Below, piece after piece: positions 18,008 through 27,887 of a stretch of 64,000 nucleotides of DNA. Source of the DNA: Actinomadura sp. CNU-125 (GTDB taxonomy: Bacteria; Actinomycetota; Actinomycetes; Streptosporangiales; Streptosporangiaceae); the NCBI RefSeq assembly GCF_001942465.1, contig NZ_MKJY01000111.1, positions 1 to 64,000 of the forward strand, given 5' to 3'. The position numbers were made by a program, and so were the translations under genes. The notes below the pieces were generated by a model, which searched no databases, had not been told where the DNA came from, and saw only the letters and a list, made by a program, of their open reading frames with translations. Numbering within the stretch: position 1 is the first letter of the stretch; every line of letters begins with the position of its first letter.

Positions 18008-19599
18008 CCCGTCGCCCGCCGATTCGCGGCCCGCCGGCCGGTCCGGGTAGGACCAGTCGGGGGCCAGGGTCGGGCGGAGGTCGCGCAGCACCCGTTTGAG
18101 GACCTTCCCCGACGGGTTCACCGGGAACTCCTCGACGATGTAGATCTCCTTCGGCACCTTGAACCGGCCGAGCCGTTCCCGGGCGTGCCGCACGAGATCG
18201 TCCGCCTCCAGGCCCGGCCTGCCGACGACGAACGCGACCGGCATCTCGATCCACACCGGATGCGGCGCCCCCACCACGGAGGCCGCGAGGACCAGCGGGT
18301 GATCGGCCAGGACGTTCTCGATCTCGGCGCTCGACATGTTCTCGCCGCCGCTGCGGATCATGTCCTTCAGCCGGTCCCGGATGTAGAGGTAGCCGTCCTC
18401 GTCGAGGCTGCCGACGTCACCGGTGTGGAACCAGCCGTCGCGGAACGACTCCGCGGTGGCGGCGGGATCGTCGAGGTACCCGGGGCTCACCTTCGGCCCG
18501 CGGGCGATCACCTCGCCGCTCTCCCCCGCACCGACGTCGTTCCCGGTCTCGTCCACGACCCTGACGTCCACCCAGGGGACGGGGACGCCGACGGACCCCT
18601 GCTTGCTTTCCATGTGGGCCTCGTCCAGGTAGGTGAGGCCGCTGCAAGTCTCGGTGAGGCCGTAGCCCTCGATGAGGCGCGCGCGCGGAAACAGCTCCCG
18701 GGCGACCTTGAACAACGCGGACGTCACCTGGGAGAAGATCAGCCAGCGCACCGAGGACAGGTCCGCGTCCGCCGCGCCGGGCGCGCGGCGGATCATGTCG
18801 AGCATGGTCGCCGCGACGACCATCCCGGTGATGCGCTCGGTCTCGATCGCGGCCAGGATCGCGGCCGGGTCGAACCGCCGCTGCAAAACCATGCGGCCGC
18901 CGACATGCCAGATCGCGTACCCCGGCAGGTCCGTCCCGCCGACGTGGTAGAGCGGCGCGAAGTTCAGGATCCGGTCGTCCGCGCGCAACCCCAGCTCGAC
19001 GATCTGGGCGTGCATGTTCGCGTTCACGTTCCCGTGCGTCAGCAGCACGCCCTTCGGCAGGCTCGTCGTCCCCGACGTGTAGACGATCCGCTGCAGGGCC
19101 GCGTCGTCCAGTTCGGCGTCCGGGACGCGCTCGCCCCGGTGGGCCTCGATGAGCGCGCGCACGTCCGTCCAGCCGGGCCCGCCCGGTTCGCCCGGCTCCG
19201 CGACGGGTTCGAGGGCGAGGCGGCGGACCGCCGGGAGACCGGCGACGGCGCGCGCCGTCCGCGCTCGAACTCCGGGACGGTCGCGACCGCCGCCACGCCC
19301 GCCCGCTCGATCAGCCGCCCCAGCTCGCCCGGGGCCAGCCGGTAGTTCAGCGGGACGCACACCGCGCCGAGCCGCGCCAGGGCCAGCGACAGCAGCAGGA
19401 ACTCGGGGACGTTGTCGGCCACGACCGCGACGCGGGTGCCGCCGGTGACGCCGTCCGCGGCGAGGCCCGCGGCGAGCGCGTGCACGTCCGCGTCCAGCTC
19501 GCGGTACGTCCAGCGCAGGTCCCCCGCGACGAGCGCGTCCGCGGCGGCGAAGCGGGCCGCGCCCGCGCCGAGCATCCGGGCCAGGTTCGCGGTGCTCAC
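17978..19599 (-). CDS. AMP-dependent CoA ligase (frameshifted)
   Basis: About 540 residues starting from a GTG that overlaps the upstream ligase stop (GTGA). ANL motifs: YTSGTTSLPKGVLLTHGN, EGYGLTETC, HTGDVGSLDEDGYLYIRDRLKDMI and NPSGKVLKR. The frame changes near 19263, where one base is lost in the EFER-TARAV region; sequence similarity continues on both sides. It is the last gene of the long series that begins with the ABC importer, and sits next to a second, different ligase, so two acids or two stages may be activated. Specificity unknown. Confidence 0.85.
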
Positions 19600-21131
19600 G
19601 ACGCCGCCGCCGGCGCGTTCTCCAGCTCCCGGAGCCGCTTCTTCAGGACCTTGCCCGAGTCGTTGCGCGGCAGGGAATCGACGATCGCGACGTGCTTCGG
19701 CACCTTGTACTTGGCGAGGTTGTCCCGGCAGTGCCGCCGGATGTCCTCGGGCGTCGCCGCGCCGGGCGCGCGCAGGATGACGAACGCCTTCGGCACCTCG
19801 TCCCACCGCTCGTCCGGGACGCCGATGACCGCGACCTCCGCGACGTCCGGATGCCCGGCGATGACGCGCTCCACCTCGGCGCCCGCGATGTTCTCGCCGC
19901 CGGACTTGATGAGGTCGGTGCGCCGGTCGACGAACCACAGGTAGCCGTCCGCGTCGATCCGCCCGACGTCGCCGGTGCGGAACCAGCCGTCCCGGCGGGT
20001 GGCCGCGGTGGCCTCGGGGTCCTTCCAGTATCCGGGCGAGACCTTGTCGCCGCGGATGACGATCTCGCCCTCGACGTCCGCCGGGACCTCCGCGAAGTCC
20101 TCGTCGACGATGCGGACGTGCACCCCCGGGAAGGGAGCGCCGAGCGCGCCTACCTTGGACTCCTCGTGGGCCGCGTCCATGTAGCAGACGCCGTTGCACA
20201 GCTCCGTCATGCCGAACGTGTCGATCGTCCGGACGTGCGGGAAGCGCCGCTTCACGTCGCGGCGGACGCCCGGCGCCACCCCGGCGAACAGCAGGTAGCG
20301 CAGCGCGCCGAGGTCGGGACGCGGGTCGAGGTCCATGAGCGCGAAGAGGATCTGGGCGGCCAGCACCATGCCGGTGACGCGTTCCGCGGCGGCGATGCGG
20401 GCGATGTCGTCCGCCTTGAACGTCGGCGTGAGGATCATCGTGGCCCCGGCGGTGAACGTCGCGAGGCCGGGCGCTTCCAGGCCGCTGACGTGGAACAGCG
20501 GGGCGGTGACGAGGATCCGGTCGTGCTGCGTGAGCTCCAGTTCGAGGAGCTGCGCCCACTGGTTGGCGTGCACGTTGCCGTAGGTGTGGATCACGCCCTT
20601 GGGGCGGGCGGTGGTCCCGGACGTGTAGAGGATGCGGTGGACGTCGTCCGGTCCCTTCTCGGCGTCCGGGACGCGCACGCCGCGCGGCTGCGCGTCGAGC
20701 AGGGCGTCCAGCGACGCGGCGCCGGGGACGGCGTCCCGCCCGTTCGCGACGACGACCCGCAGGCCGGTGTTCGCGCGCAGATGATCGGCCTCGGCGCGGA
20801 AGTCGTCGTCGTACAGCAGGCAGGTGATCCCGGCCCGGTCCACGACGTACGCCTGCTCGGTGGCGTGCAGGCGCCAGTTCAGCGGCACCCCGACGGCGCC
20901 GAGGCGGCTGATCGCGAGCAGTTCGAGGACGTAGCGGGCGGTGTTGCGGCCGAGGACGCCGACCAGGTCCGCGGGCGTCGCCCCGGCGGCGCGGAGGGCG
21001 GCGGCGTGCCGGTCGACGTCGGCGTCCAGTTCGGCGTAGGTCCACCGCCGGTCGCCGTCGACCAGGGCTTCGCGGTCGGCGCGGCGCAGCGCCTGGACGC
21101 GGAGCGTCTCGCTGGTGTTGCTGGTCGCCAC
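19596..21131 (-). CDS. AMP-dependent CoA ligase
   Basis: 511 residues from a GTG preceded by GGAGGG. Complete ANL enzyme: YTSGTTARPKGVIHTYGN, DTFGMTELCN, RTGDVGRIDADGYLWFVDRR, GGENIAGAEVERVI and NDSGKVLKKRL. Resembles the following ligase (17978-19599) in length and motif style, for example the YMDAAHEESKVGALG segment against YLDEAHMESKQGSVG, so the two are old duplicates. Located 5 bases after the VOC gene. Converts an unknown carboxylate to its CoA thioester. Confidence 0.87.
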   Translation of the reverse strand: MATSNTSETLRVQALRRADREALVDGDRRWTYAELDADVDRHAAALRAAGATPADLVGVLGRNTARYVLELLAISRLGAVGVPLNWRLHATEQAYVVDRAGITCLLYDDDFRAEADHLRANTGLRVVVANGRDAVPGAASLDALLDAQPRGVRVPDAEKGPDDVHRILYTSGTTARPKGVIHTYGNVHANQWAQLLELELTQHDRILVTAPLFHVSGLEAPGLATFTAGATMILTPTFKADDIARIAAAERVTGMVLAAQILFALMDLDPRPDLGALRYLLFAGVAPGVRRDVKRRFPHVRTIDTFGMTELCNGVCYMDAAHEESKVGALGAPFPGVHVRIVDEDFAEVPADVEGEIVIRGDKVSPGYWKDPEATAATRRDGWFRTGDVGRIDADGYLWFVDRRTDLIKSGGENIAGAEVERVIAGHPDVAEVAVIGVPDERWDEVPKAFVILRAPGAATPEDIRRHCRDNLAKYKVPKHVAIVDSLPRNDSGKVLKKRLRELENAPAAAS

Positions 21132-21136
21132 GGCCG

Positions 21137-21631
21137 TCAGCCCTCCGCCCCGGCGCGGAACGCCAGGACCTCCGCCCGGCTGGGCAGGCTCACGAACTCC
21201 AGCAGGTTGCCGTCCGGGTCGCGGGCGGCGAACGCGGTGATGTGCCCGTAGTTCTCGAGGAGCTGCCGGTGCGGCGGGCGGACGCAGTCGGCGCCGAGGC
21301 TCACGAGCCGCTCGTACACCTCGTCCATCTCCTCGGCGGGGACCTGGAAGCTCAGCAGGAACGTGCCGAGTTCGAGGTGCCCGGCGGTCGCGGTGCGCCG
21401 CTTCGTCCCGTTCCATTCGATGAGTTCGAGCTGCCCGATCCGTGTCGGGCCCTGGAGGTACTGGACCTTGCCGGTGGTTCCCGCGGGCAGCCCGAGGGAC
21501 TCCTCGATCCCGGCCCCGCCGACGTCGGTGCGCAGCGTCTTCCGGTAGCCGAGGGCCTTCTCGTAGAAGTCGGCGGCGCGGTCGAGGTCGGACACGGTCA
21601 TCGCTACGTGGTGGACTTCGCTGACGGGCAT
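21137..21631 (-). CDS. VOC family protein (glyoxalase fold)
   Basis: 164 residues, ATG preceded by GGAGGAAAC. One VOC domain: SEVHHVAMTVSDLDRAADFYEKAL at the start, a metal-ligand Glu candidate in GQLELIEW and a closing AARDPDGNLLEFVSLP strand. Relatives include methylmalonyl-CoA epimerase and extradiol-type enzymes. Between an SDR and CoA ligases, epimerisation of a CoA-bound intermediate is a reasonable guess and nothing more. Confidence 0.75.
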   Translation of the reverse strand: MPVSEVHHVAMTVSDLDRAADFYEKALGYRKTLRTDVGGAGIEESLGLPAGTTGKVQYLQGPTRIGQLELIEWNGTKRRTATAGHLELGTFLLSFQVPAEEMDEVYERLVSLGADCVRPPHRQLLENYGHITAFAARDPDGNLLEFVSLPSRAEVLAFRAGAEG

Positions 21632-21696
21632 GTTTCCTCCTGGACGGCGGCGGCGGGGGCGGGGCGGTTGCGGGACGGGACGGAGCCTGAGGACGG

Positions 21697-22599
21697 CTAC
21701 GTGCCGAGCACCCGCTGGATGAGCGCGACCTCGTCCTGACCGCTCGACGGGACGATGTGCTCGTCGAGCGAGACGATGTCGTCGATCGCGGCGGCGACGC
21801 CGGCGGGCGACGCCGGCTCCGGGCCCGAATACCAGCCGGGGGTCACGCCGAGGAAGATCCGCCCGACGCGGCCGCCGCCGACCGTGAGGATGTGCCGGTT
21901 CAGCCCGCACCGCTCGGACGCCAGGTACGTCGCGACCGCCGCGACGTGCCGCGGGTCGAACCGGTCGGCGAGGTCGCCGAGGAGCCCCTCGGTCATGCGG
22001 GTCGCGGCGGTCGGCGACAGCGCGTTCACGAGGATCCCGTTGCGGGCGCCCTCCAGCGCCAGCACGTTCATCAGCCCGACGAGGCCCGCCTTCGCCGCCG
22101 CGTAGTTCGCCTGCCCGAACGTCCCGAGCAGCCCCGACGAGGACGTGGTGAGGACGACCCGTCCGTACCCCCGTTCGACCATGTGCGGCCACGCGGGGCG
22201 CAGCACGTTGAACGCGCCCCCGAGGTGGACGTCGAGGACGGCGGTGACATCGTCGTCGGTCATCTTCGCGAAGGTGCGGTCCCGCAGGATCCCCGCGTTG
22301 TGGACGACGGCGTCGATCCGCCCGTACTCCTCGACGGCCCGCGCCACCAGCGCGGCGCCGCCCTCGACGGTCGCGACCGAGTCCGCGGACGCGACGGCGT
22401 CGCCGCCGCGCTCGCGGATCTCCCGGACGACGTCCGCGGCGGCGCCGGACGAGCCCGTCCCGGCGACCGTCCCGCCGAGGTCGTTGACGACGACGCGCGC
22501 GCCGTGTTCGGCGAGCGCGAACGCGTGCGCGCGTCCGATGCCGTTCCCGGCCCCGGTGACGATGACGACCCGGCCGGTGAAGTCGATGGTCTCGCTCAC
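21697..22599 (-). CDS. Short-chain dehydrogenase, MFE-2-like 3-hydroxyacyl-CoA dehydrogenase
   Basis: 300 residues from a GTG overlapping the thiolase stop (GTGA). SDR signatures: TGAGNGIGRAHAFALAEHGA (NAD(P) glycine motif), NDLGG, NAGILRDRTFAKM and the catalytic YAAAK with upstream Ser (TTSSSGLLG). NDLGG plus NAGILRDRTF is typical of the dehydrogenase part of peroxisomal-type multifunctional enzyme 2, so beta-oxidation 3-hydroxyacyl-CoA oxidation is likely. Coupled directly to a thiolase, the next step in beta-oxidation. Confidence 0.83.
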   Translation of the reverse strand: MSETIDFTGRVVIVTGAGNGIGRAHAFALAEHGARVVVNDLGGTVAGTGSSGAAADVVREIRERGGDAVASADSVATVEGGAALVARAVEEYGRIDAVVHNAGILRDRTFAKMTDDDVTAVLDVHLGGAFNVLRPAWPHMVERGYGRVVLTTSSSGLLGTFGQANYAAAKAGLVGLMNVLALEGARNGILVNALSPTAATRMTEGLLGDLADRFDPRHVAAVATYLASERCGLNRHILTVGGGRVGRIFLGVTPGWYSGPEPASPAGVAAAIDDIVSLDEHIVPSSGQDEVALIQRVLGT

Positions 22600-23824
22600 A
22601 GCTCGCTCCCGAGGACGGCGACGAATGCGACGGACGAGCCGGGCTGCCCGCCGAGGTTCTGCGCGACGGCGAGCCGCGCGTCCGGTACCTGCCGTTCGCC
22701 CGCCTCGCCGCGCAGCTGGGCGAAGCATTCGAACATCATGCGCAGGCCGGTGGCGCCGACGGGGTGCCCGAACGACTTGAGCCCGCCGTCGGTGTTGACC
22801 GGCAGGTCGCCGTCGAGGTCGTAGCGGCCGTCGAGGATGTCGCGCCACGCCTTGCCGCGCTCGGAGAACCCGAGGTCCTCCATGAGGACGACCTCGGTGG
22901 GGGTGAAGCAGTCGTGCACCTCGGCGAGCGAGATCTGCGTCGCCGGGTCGGTCACCCCGGCCTGCGCGTACGCCTCCCGCGCGGCGGCGACGACCTCGGG
23001 GAACGTGGTGAAGTCGTAGCCGCCGGACGCGAGCCCGGCGCCGGATCCGGCGATGAAGCCCATCCCCCGCAGGAACACGGGGCGGTCGGTGTACTCGTAG
23101 GCGTCCTCGGCGCGGACGATGACGGCCGCGGCGGCCCCGTCGGACACGCCGGAGCAGTCCAGGACGCCGAGCCGGCCCGCGATGCGCGGGGACTTCTCGA
23201 CGGCCTCGGCGGTGACGGGACGGCGGAACTGGGCGCGTTCGTTGAGCGCGCCGTTCGCGTGGTTCTTCACCGCGACGTGCGTCAGCGCGCTGCGCATGTC
23301 GGCCTCGCCGACGCCGTGCGCCGCCTGGTAGGCGGGGTCGAGGAGGGAGAACCCGGCGGGCGCGTCCAGTCGACGTCGGTGCCGTCGGCGGGCGGCAGGA
23401 CGGCCGACAGGCCGGACTGCGAGCTGTCCTTGAGCTTCTCGACGCCGGTCGCCATGACGATGTCGTAGGCGCCGGACGCGACGCCGAAGACGGCGTTGCG
23501 GAAGGACTCCGAGCCGGTCGCGCAGTAGTTCTCGACGCGGGTCACGGGCTTGCCGGACAGCCGCAGCGGCCGGGCGAGGACCTGCCCGGACAGGCCCGTC
23601 CCCTGGGTGCCGACCCAGAACGCGCCGATGTCGTCGAGGGTCAGCGCGGGCAGCGCGGCCATGCATTCGGTGACCGCGTCGACGAGGAGGTCGTCGGCGG
23701 ACGAGTTCCAGTGGTCGCGGAACGGCGTGCAGCCCATCGCGACGATCGCGACGTCGTGGGTCGTCCGCCTGCCCGTTGCGGGCCCGCCCGTTCCCGGCCT
23801 GCTCGTCCCTGATCTTTTCGTCAC
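22596..23824 (-). CDS. SCP-x/lipid-transfer-type thiolase (frameshifted)
   Basis: About 409 residues. Thiolase features: active-site Cys in NYCATGSESFRNAVFGVASG, HDCFTPTEVVLMEDLGF with the His, and SFGHPVGATGLRMM near the C-terminus. This is the SCP-x/acetyl-CoA acetyltransferase branch that cleaves branched or sterol-type 3-ketoacyl-CoA. A one-base loss near 23372 (DVDW to DAPAGF) breaks the frame. Unusual 20-residue polar N-terminal extension before HDVAIVAMG. Starts at a GTG overlapping the HMG-CoA-synthase-like gene stop, suggesting a complex of the two (inference). Confidence 0.83.
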
Positions 23825-25221
23825 CGGTCGTCGCCCTCCCACGGACGGAGCTTCCAGAAGTAGTTGTGGATCGCGTCGGTGGTCCACAGGCGGCGGAACA
23901 CGGGCCGCATCTTCATGCCCACGCGGACGGCGTCGGACCGCACGTCGGTCGCGTAGGCGCACAGCCGCCCGCTTCCGCCGCCGTCCGCGTCGTCGAAGTC
24001 GGCGACGACGACGGCGACGTCGGTCTCGGGCATGGTGGTCAGCCGGTCCCGGGTGACCGAGACGACGGTGGCGACGCGGTCGCGCAGCGAGACCTTGCCG
24101 GGCGCGGCCGGGTCGCCGGGGACGCCGCAGACCGCGCAGACCCGGCTCGGCGGCGTGGTGACGCCGCCGCACGCGTCGCAGCGGGCGCCTTCCAGCCGGT
24201 ACTTCCACCCGGCCCGCCGGTACATCGGCGGGGCGGCCGGGGACGGCGCGGCCGGACGGGCCGGGCCCTGCACGTCGAGGAGGCCGCGCCAGCGCAGGTA
24301 GCGGCCGTAGCCGAGGTCCTCCCGGTCGGCGAGTTGCGCGCGCACCGGCCGTCCGCCGCGGGCGTCCCGGACGCCGTCGCCGACCCGGAACACGAACGCG
24401 TCCGCGCCCTCGGCCGCCGACAGCAGCAGGACCGTCTCGCCGGGCCGGGCCGTGTCGAGGGCCGCGGCCAGCAGCAGTCCCGGGTGGGCGGCGCCGGTGT
24501 CGCCGGTGAGCCGCTCGATCTTCCGCGTCCGTGCCGGAGCCGCCGAACGCGCGGCGCAGCGCCGCGGCGGCGCGGGCGTGGCGGACGCGACGGCGACGTG
24601 GTCGACGGCGTCGAGCCCGGCGTCGGCGAGCGCCCGCCGCGCCGCCTCCCGCCCGGCCGCGACCAGGATCTCGGCGGTGAACCGCTCGTCCCAGACGCGG
24701 TCGTGCCGCTCGCCGGGCAGCCGCCAGCGGTCCAGCACCTCGGCGGTCCGCCCGGCCCGCGCCAGCAGCACGGCCGCGGCGGTGCCGGGGACGAACCCGG
24801 CGGCGGCGTCGCCCCGCGCCAGCTCGTCCGGTGCGCCGGGCCGGGCCGTGCGGACGTCGGCGAGCGCCGCGCGGCCCGGCGTGCAGCACCAGGTCGAGCG
24901 CGGTCGCGCCGGACCGGTGGCCGTGCAGGTCGGCGGCGGCGACGCCGAGGTCGAGCCCGAGGGCTTCGTGGACGATCCCGGCCGCGGTCTTGCCGTCGTA
25001 GGGCGCGGCGGTCGTGGCGAGCAGGAGCCGGCCGCCGGGCGGCGGCTGCGCGGTGATCTCCCGGAGCGCCTCGACCGCCATCGTCACGGCGTCCTCGTCG
25101 TAGGCGGCGACGCCGCGGGCCGGGCCGCCGGGGCGCGGCGCGTCCCGTCGAGGGACGTGCCGGTCAGCGCGTAGGCGGGCAGGTGCACCGCGTACGCGCC
25201 GATGCCGTTGAGTTCGGGCAT
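23821..25221 (-). CDS. HMG-CoA-synthase-like / DUF35 OB-fold fusion protein (frame-disturbed)
   Basis: About 466 residues. The N-terminal two thirds resemble the thiolase-fold HMG-CoA synthase/KAS III branch (MPELNGIGAYAVHLPAYAL, then LLLATTAAPYDGKTAAGIV). The last 130 residues are a DUF35 unit: a zinc-ribbon CDACGGVTTPPSRVCAVCG and an OB fold. Where synthases place their nucleophilic Cys, the readable sequence is DLHGHRSGATALDLVL, without Cys. So it may bind CoA esters rather than condense them. Segments at about 25115-24880 and 24590-24530 read best in another frame, indicating paired indels. Coupled to the thiolase, much as DUF35 proteins partner Ltp-type thiolases. Confidence 0.7.
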
Positions 25222-25238
25222 GGGTGGGTCGTGCCTCC

Positions 25239-26030
25239 TCAGGTCCAGGTGGGGACGGACGCGAGCAGCCGCCGGGTGTAGTCCTCCCGGGGCCGGTCGA
25301 GCACCTCCTCGGCGGGGCCCTGCTCGACGACGCGGCCGCCGTTCATGACCGCGATCCGGTCGCACAGGTCGCTGGCCAGCATCAGGTCGTGGGTGACGAA
25401 CAGCAGGCCGATGCCCAGTTCGTCCGTGAGCGTCCCGAACAGTTCGACGACCTTGGTCTGCGTGGTGACGTCGAGTGCGGTGGTGCATTCGTCGGCGATG
25501 ACCAGCGACGGCCGGGTGACGACGGCGAGGCCGATCGCGACCCGCTGCCGCAGGCCGCCGGAGAGCTGGTGCGGGTAGCTGTCCAGGACGCGTTCGGCGT
25601 CGGCGATCCGCATCTGCTCCAGCACCTCGACGGAGCGGCGCCGGACGTCGTCCTTGCCGATCCCCCGGACGTGCCGCCGCAGCACCTCGGCGAGGTGCGC
25701 CCGCACTTTCAGGAGCGGGTTCAGGGACCGGGACGCGTCCTGGAACACCATGCCGACGGCGGAGCCGCGGACCCGTCCGGTGCGTTCGACGCCCGGCGCG
25801 ACGATCCGCTCGTCCCCGAGGGAGATCGAGCCGCCGTCCACCCGGACGTTCTTCTCCAGCAGCCCCACGACGGCCCGCGCGAGGGTGGTCTTCCCGCTGC
25901 CGGACTCGCCGACGACGCCGACGACCTCGCCGCGCCCGACCGTCAGGTCGACGTCGTCCAGCAGCGTCAGGTCGCCGTGCGCGACACGGGCCGTGATCGT
26001 GAGGCCCGAGACGTTCAGTAGCTCGGTCAT
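25239..26030 (-). CDS. Peptide/opine-type ABC transporter ATP-binding protein (DppD-like)
   Basis: 263 residues; ATG overlaps the upstream permease stop (ATGA). Walker A GESGSGKTT, Q-loop MVFQDASRSLNPL, signature LSGGLRQRVAIGLA and Walker B PSLVIADECTTALDV, then the switch His in LFVTHDLM. The DASRSLNP phrase is typical of oligopeptide/nickel-type importers. Walker B carries ADECT in place of the commoner ADEPT. Energises uptake at the cytoplasmic face together with the 27884 ATPase. Confidence 0.88.
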   Translation of the reverse strand: MTELLNVSGLTITARVAHGDLTLLDDVDLTVGRGEVVGVVGESGSGKTTLARAVVGLLEKNVRVDGGSISLGDERIVAPGVERTGRVRGSAVGMVFQDASRSLNPLLKVRAHLAEVLRRHVRGIGKDDVRRRSVEVLEQMRIADAERVLDSYPHQLSGGLRQRVAIGLAVVTRPSLVIADECTTALDVTTQTKVVELFGTLTDELGIGLLFVTHDLMLASDLCDRIAVMNGGRVVEQGPAEEVLDRPREDYTRRLLASVPTWT

Positions 26031-26956
26031 CGGCGCCGCTTCCGTGGGTCGTGGTGGGTGAGCAGTGCGTCGCCCAGCAGGTTCACCAGCAGGACCAGGA
26101 CGGTGATGGCGAGCCCCGGGAAGAACGCGATCCACCACGCCTGCCCCAGCTCGTCCTGCCCGGACGCCAGCATCGAACCCCAGCTCGACCGGGGCGGCAC
26201 GACGCCGAGGCCGAGGAAGCTGAGCGCGCTCTCGACCAGGATCGCGGTCCCGACCTGGAGCGTTCCCAGCGCGACGATCGTCCCGGCGAGGTTCGGCAGC
26301 ACGTGCCGGAACACGATCCGGCCCTCCGACGCGCCGACGGCGCGCAGCCCGAGGACGAACTGCCGTTCCCGGATCGCCAGGGTCGACGCGCGGGTGACGC
26401 GGGCGCAGGACGCCCAGCCGGTGAGCGCCAGGACGATGAACAGCACCGGCAGCGAGCTGCCCCGGTTCGCGATGATCGCCAGCGCGATGAGGATGAACGG
26501 CAGCGCGAGCTGCGCGTCGATCACGATGGAGATCACCCGGTCGGCCCAGCCGCGGAAGTACCCGGCGAGCAGGCCGACCAGGACGCCCGGCACGATCGCG
26601 GCGAGCGCGCCGACCAGCCCGATCATGATCGTCAGCCGGCCGCTGGTCACCAGCTCGGTGAGGATGTCCTGGCCGCGCTTGTCCGTGCCGAGGGGATGGT
26701 CCCAGGTGCCGCCGGACAGCAGCGCCGGAGGCAGCCGCGTCTTCGACAGGTCCTGCCCGCCCTCCGGCAACAGACCGGTCAGCGGCAGCACGAAGACGAG
26801 CGCCGCGACCGCCACGAGCGGCACCGCCAGCCAGAACACGGCCGTGCGGGGACGCCGCGGACCGCGGGCCCGCCCGGACGGCGGGTTCTTCCCGGCCGCC
26901 CGCCCGGCGACGGGGACGCCCGGGGCGTCGGGGGCGTCGAGTTCGGTTCGGCTCAT
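26027..26956 (-). CDS. ABC transporter permease (DppC-like)
   Basis: 309 residues with a long polar N-terminus (1-38) and about six membrane helices. The DHPLGTDKRGQDILTELVTSGR motif typical of DppC/OppC permeases is near residue 90, and the EAA loop is seen in GLRAVGASEGRIVFRHVLPN. It ends in a basic tail. Forms the inner-membrane channel with the DppB-like permease encoded 7 bases upstream of it. Confidence 0.88.
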   Translation of the reverse strand: MSRTELDAPDAPGVPVAGRAAGKNPPSGRARGPRRPRTAVFWLAVPLVAVAALVFVLPLTGLLPEGGQDLSKTRLPPALLSGGTWDHPLGTDKRGQDILTELVTSGRLTIMIGLVGALAAIVPGVLVGLLAGYFRGWADRVISIVIDAQLALPFILIALAIIANRGSSLPVLFIVLALTGWASCARVTRASTLAIRERQFVLGLRAVGASEGRIVFRHVLPNLAGTIVALGTLQVGTAILVESALSFLGLGVVPPRSSWGSMLASGQDELGQAWWIAFFPGLAITVLVLLVNLLGDALLTHHDPRKRRR

Positions 26957-26963
26957 CGCGCGT

Positions 26964-27887
26964 TCACCTCACCCTCGGGTCGACGACGGAGTGGACGACG
27001 TCGACGAGCAGGTTCAGGCAGACGAACACGACCGCGCCGAACACCACGATGGCCTGGACCAGCGGGAAGTCGCGGAACTGGACCGCCTGCAGGGCGAGCT
27101 GCCCGAGGCCGGGCCACGAGTAGACGTACTCGATCGCGACGGCGCCGGACAGCAGGATTCCGGTCTGCAGGACGACGACCGTCAGCACGGGCATCATCGC
27201 GTTCTTGAACGCGTGCCGCCAGACGACGCGCACCCGTCCGATCCCGCGTGCGCGGGCGGAGTCGACGAACGGCTCGGCCAGGGCCTCGCTCATGGACGCC
27301 CTGGTCAGCCGGGCGATGTGCGCCATCGGATACAGCGACATCGTCAGGCTCGGCAGGATGAGATGCTTCGGCGTCCCCGACTGGCCCGCCGGGAGCCAGC
27401 CGAGCTTCACCGCGAACAGGACGACGAACATCATCCCGAGCCAGAACACCGGGATGGACTGGCCCAGCAGCGCCACCGTGGACGCCGCCCGGTCCCACCA
27501 GGTGCCCTCGCGGGTCGCCGCGAGGACGCCCAGCGGCACCCCGACGAGGATCGCGACGGCCATGCCCGCCCCGACGAGCTGCAGCGTGAACGGCACCCGC
27601 TCGAAGATCATCGTGGTGTTGGCCTGGTAGAACTGCAGCGATTCGCCGAGGTCTCCGGTGAACACGCCGCGCAGGTAGTCGAAGTACTGGGTCGGGAGCG
27701 GACGGTCGAGGCCGAGCTGCGCGCGCAGCGCCGCGCGCTGCTCGGGCGGCGCGGTCGGCCCGAGGATGTTCGCCGTCGGGTCTCCCGAGAGCCTGCCGAG
27801 GACGAACGCCATGGTCAGCGCGATGTACAGGGAGGCGAACAGCGTCGCGAGGCGGACGGCGACGCGTCTGAGGCGTCCGGTCGTCAT
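26964..27887 (-). CDS. ABC transporter permease (DppB-like)
   Basis: 307 residues; the ATG overlaps the upstream ATPase stop (ATGA). DppB/OppB layout: N-terminal helix, a periplasmic segment with AALRAQLGLDRPLPTQYFDY, then five more helices; EAA loop in SARARGIGRVRVVWRHAFKN; C-terminal VDVVHSVVDPRVR is the family's usual end. Partner of the DppC-like permease. Confidence 0.88.
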   Translation of the reverse strand: MTTGRLRRVAVRLATLFASLYIALTMAFVLGRLSGDPTANILGPTAPPEQRAALRAQLGLDRPLPTQYFDYLRGVFTGDLGESLQFYQANTTMIFERVPFTLQLVGAGMAVAILVGVPLGVLAATREGTWWDRAASTVALLGQSIPVFWLGMMFVVLFAVKLGWLPAGQSGTPKHLILPSLTMSLYPMAHIARLTRASMSEALAEPFVDSARARGIGRVRVVWRHAFKNAMMPVLTVVVLQTGILLSGAVAIEYVYSWPGLGQLALQAVQFRDFPLVQAIVVFGAVVFVCLNLLVDVVHSVVDPRVR

